Assembly: GCA_030627405.1 (NCBI GenBank) | Contig: DAOUSD010000162.1 | Span: 1-5,198 of the forward strand | Length of the DNA: 5,198 bases | Direction of reading: 5' to 3' | From: Deltaproteobacteria bacterium | Lineage (GTDB): Bacteria > Desulfobacterota > Desulfobacteria > Desulfobacterales > ETH-SRB1 | Shown: piece by piece, positions 5,077-5,198 of the stretch | Layout: each line of letters starts with the position of its first letter | Numbering within the stretch: the first letter of the stretch is position 1 | Notes under the pieces: generated by a model | What the model was told of the DNA's origin: nothing | Seen by the model: only the letters and a program-made list of their open reading frames with translations | Database searches by the model: none | Translations under genes and position numbers: made by a program

Positions 5077-5198
5077 GGCTCGCTCAAAAATAACTTCACA
5101 TTTTGATGCGCCGATCCATCCCGCATGGCTGCGTTGCTCGTTGGTTAAATAGCCTGCTATTCGCCCTCCTCGCGCCTTGCCATGCGTACGCCTCAACA
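5077..5198. repeat. Second-family palindromic repeat, cut by window end
   Basis: A GC-richer noncoding segment begins immediately after the 113-aa gene's stop with GGGCTCGCTCAAAAATAAC. It contains concentric inverted repeats: CGCATGGC (5122-5129) with GCCATGCG (5179-5186), and AATAGC (5148-5153) with GCTATT (5156-5161), both centred at about 5154. If the symmetry holds, the element should end near 5231 with a GAGCGAGCCC-like end, outside the window. The minus strand is open over 4972-5196, but that frame overlaps the gene and the palindrome and is not a credible protein. It resembles, from memory, dispersed repeats of Desulfobacterales genomes; unverified. Confidence 0.6.

Noticed and set aside
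4972..5196. 74-codon minus-strand open frame at the right end
   Set aside because: It overlaps the 113-aa gene and the palindromic repeat; the composition is that of repeat DNA read through, with no recognisable domain.
1..5198. A novel multi-gene system
   Set aside because: All recognisable genes are housekeeping; there are no nucleases, transposases, toxins or biosynthetic clusters, so claiming a new system would go beyond the evidence.

Overview
This is a chromosomal window from a Gram-negative, probably deltaproteobacterial organism; a sulfate reducer of the Desulfobacterales type is my best guess. The guess rests on family-level resemblance of the proteins, the TolQ/TolR pair (which implies an outer membrane), moderate AT-richness, and noncoding repeats of a kind I associate with those genomes. 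No taxonomic search was possible.

Minus-strand block (4056 down to 93): rpmF (ribosomal protein bL32, four-Cys zinc form), a 555-residue acyl-CoA dehydrogenase, fabG (3-oxoacyl-ACP reductase), then tolQ and tolR. The first three are packed 2-3 bp apart, with each Shine-Dalgarno inside or abutting the upstream gene's end, so they look like one operon driven by a promoter near 4129-4157. tolQ and tolR overlap by 4 bp (ATGA). A 157-bp repeat fills most of the 210-bp gap between fabG and tolQ, and its terminal inverted repeat contains the fabG stop codon. Any tolA/tolB/pal partners would lie beyond the left edge. Bases 1-94 are pyrimidine-rich simple-sequence DNA: an 8-bp array, then a 7-bp array reaching the tolR stop.

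Plus-strand block (4298 to the right end): a promoter and tRNA-Gln(CUG) with encoded CCA, a second copy of the same repeat (165 bp), a Rho-independent terminator, and a 113-residue uncharacterised protein with a weak ACT-like segment. A different palindromic repeat starts directly after its stop codon and runs off the window.

The genes are ordinary housekeeping: translation (bL32, tRNA-Gln), acyl-chain metabolism (ACAD, FabG) and envelope integrity (TolQR). I see no new defence, mobile or biosynthetic system. The less ordinary points are the ACAD sitting where plsX/fabH/fabD commonly separate rpmF and fabG, and three noncoding repeat elements that all abut or nearly abut 3' ends of genes, one of them carrying the stop codon.
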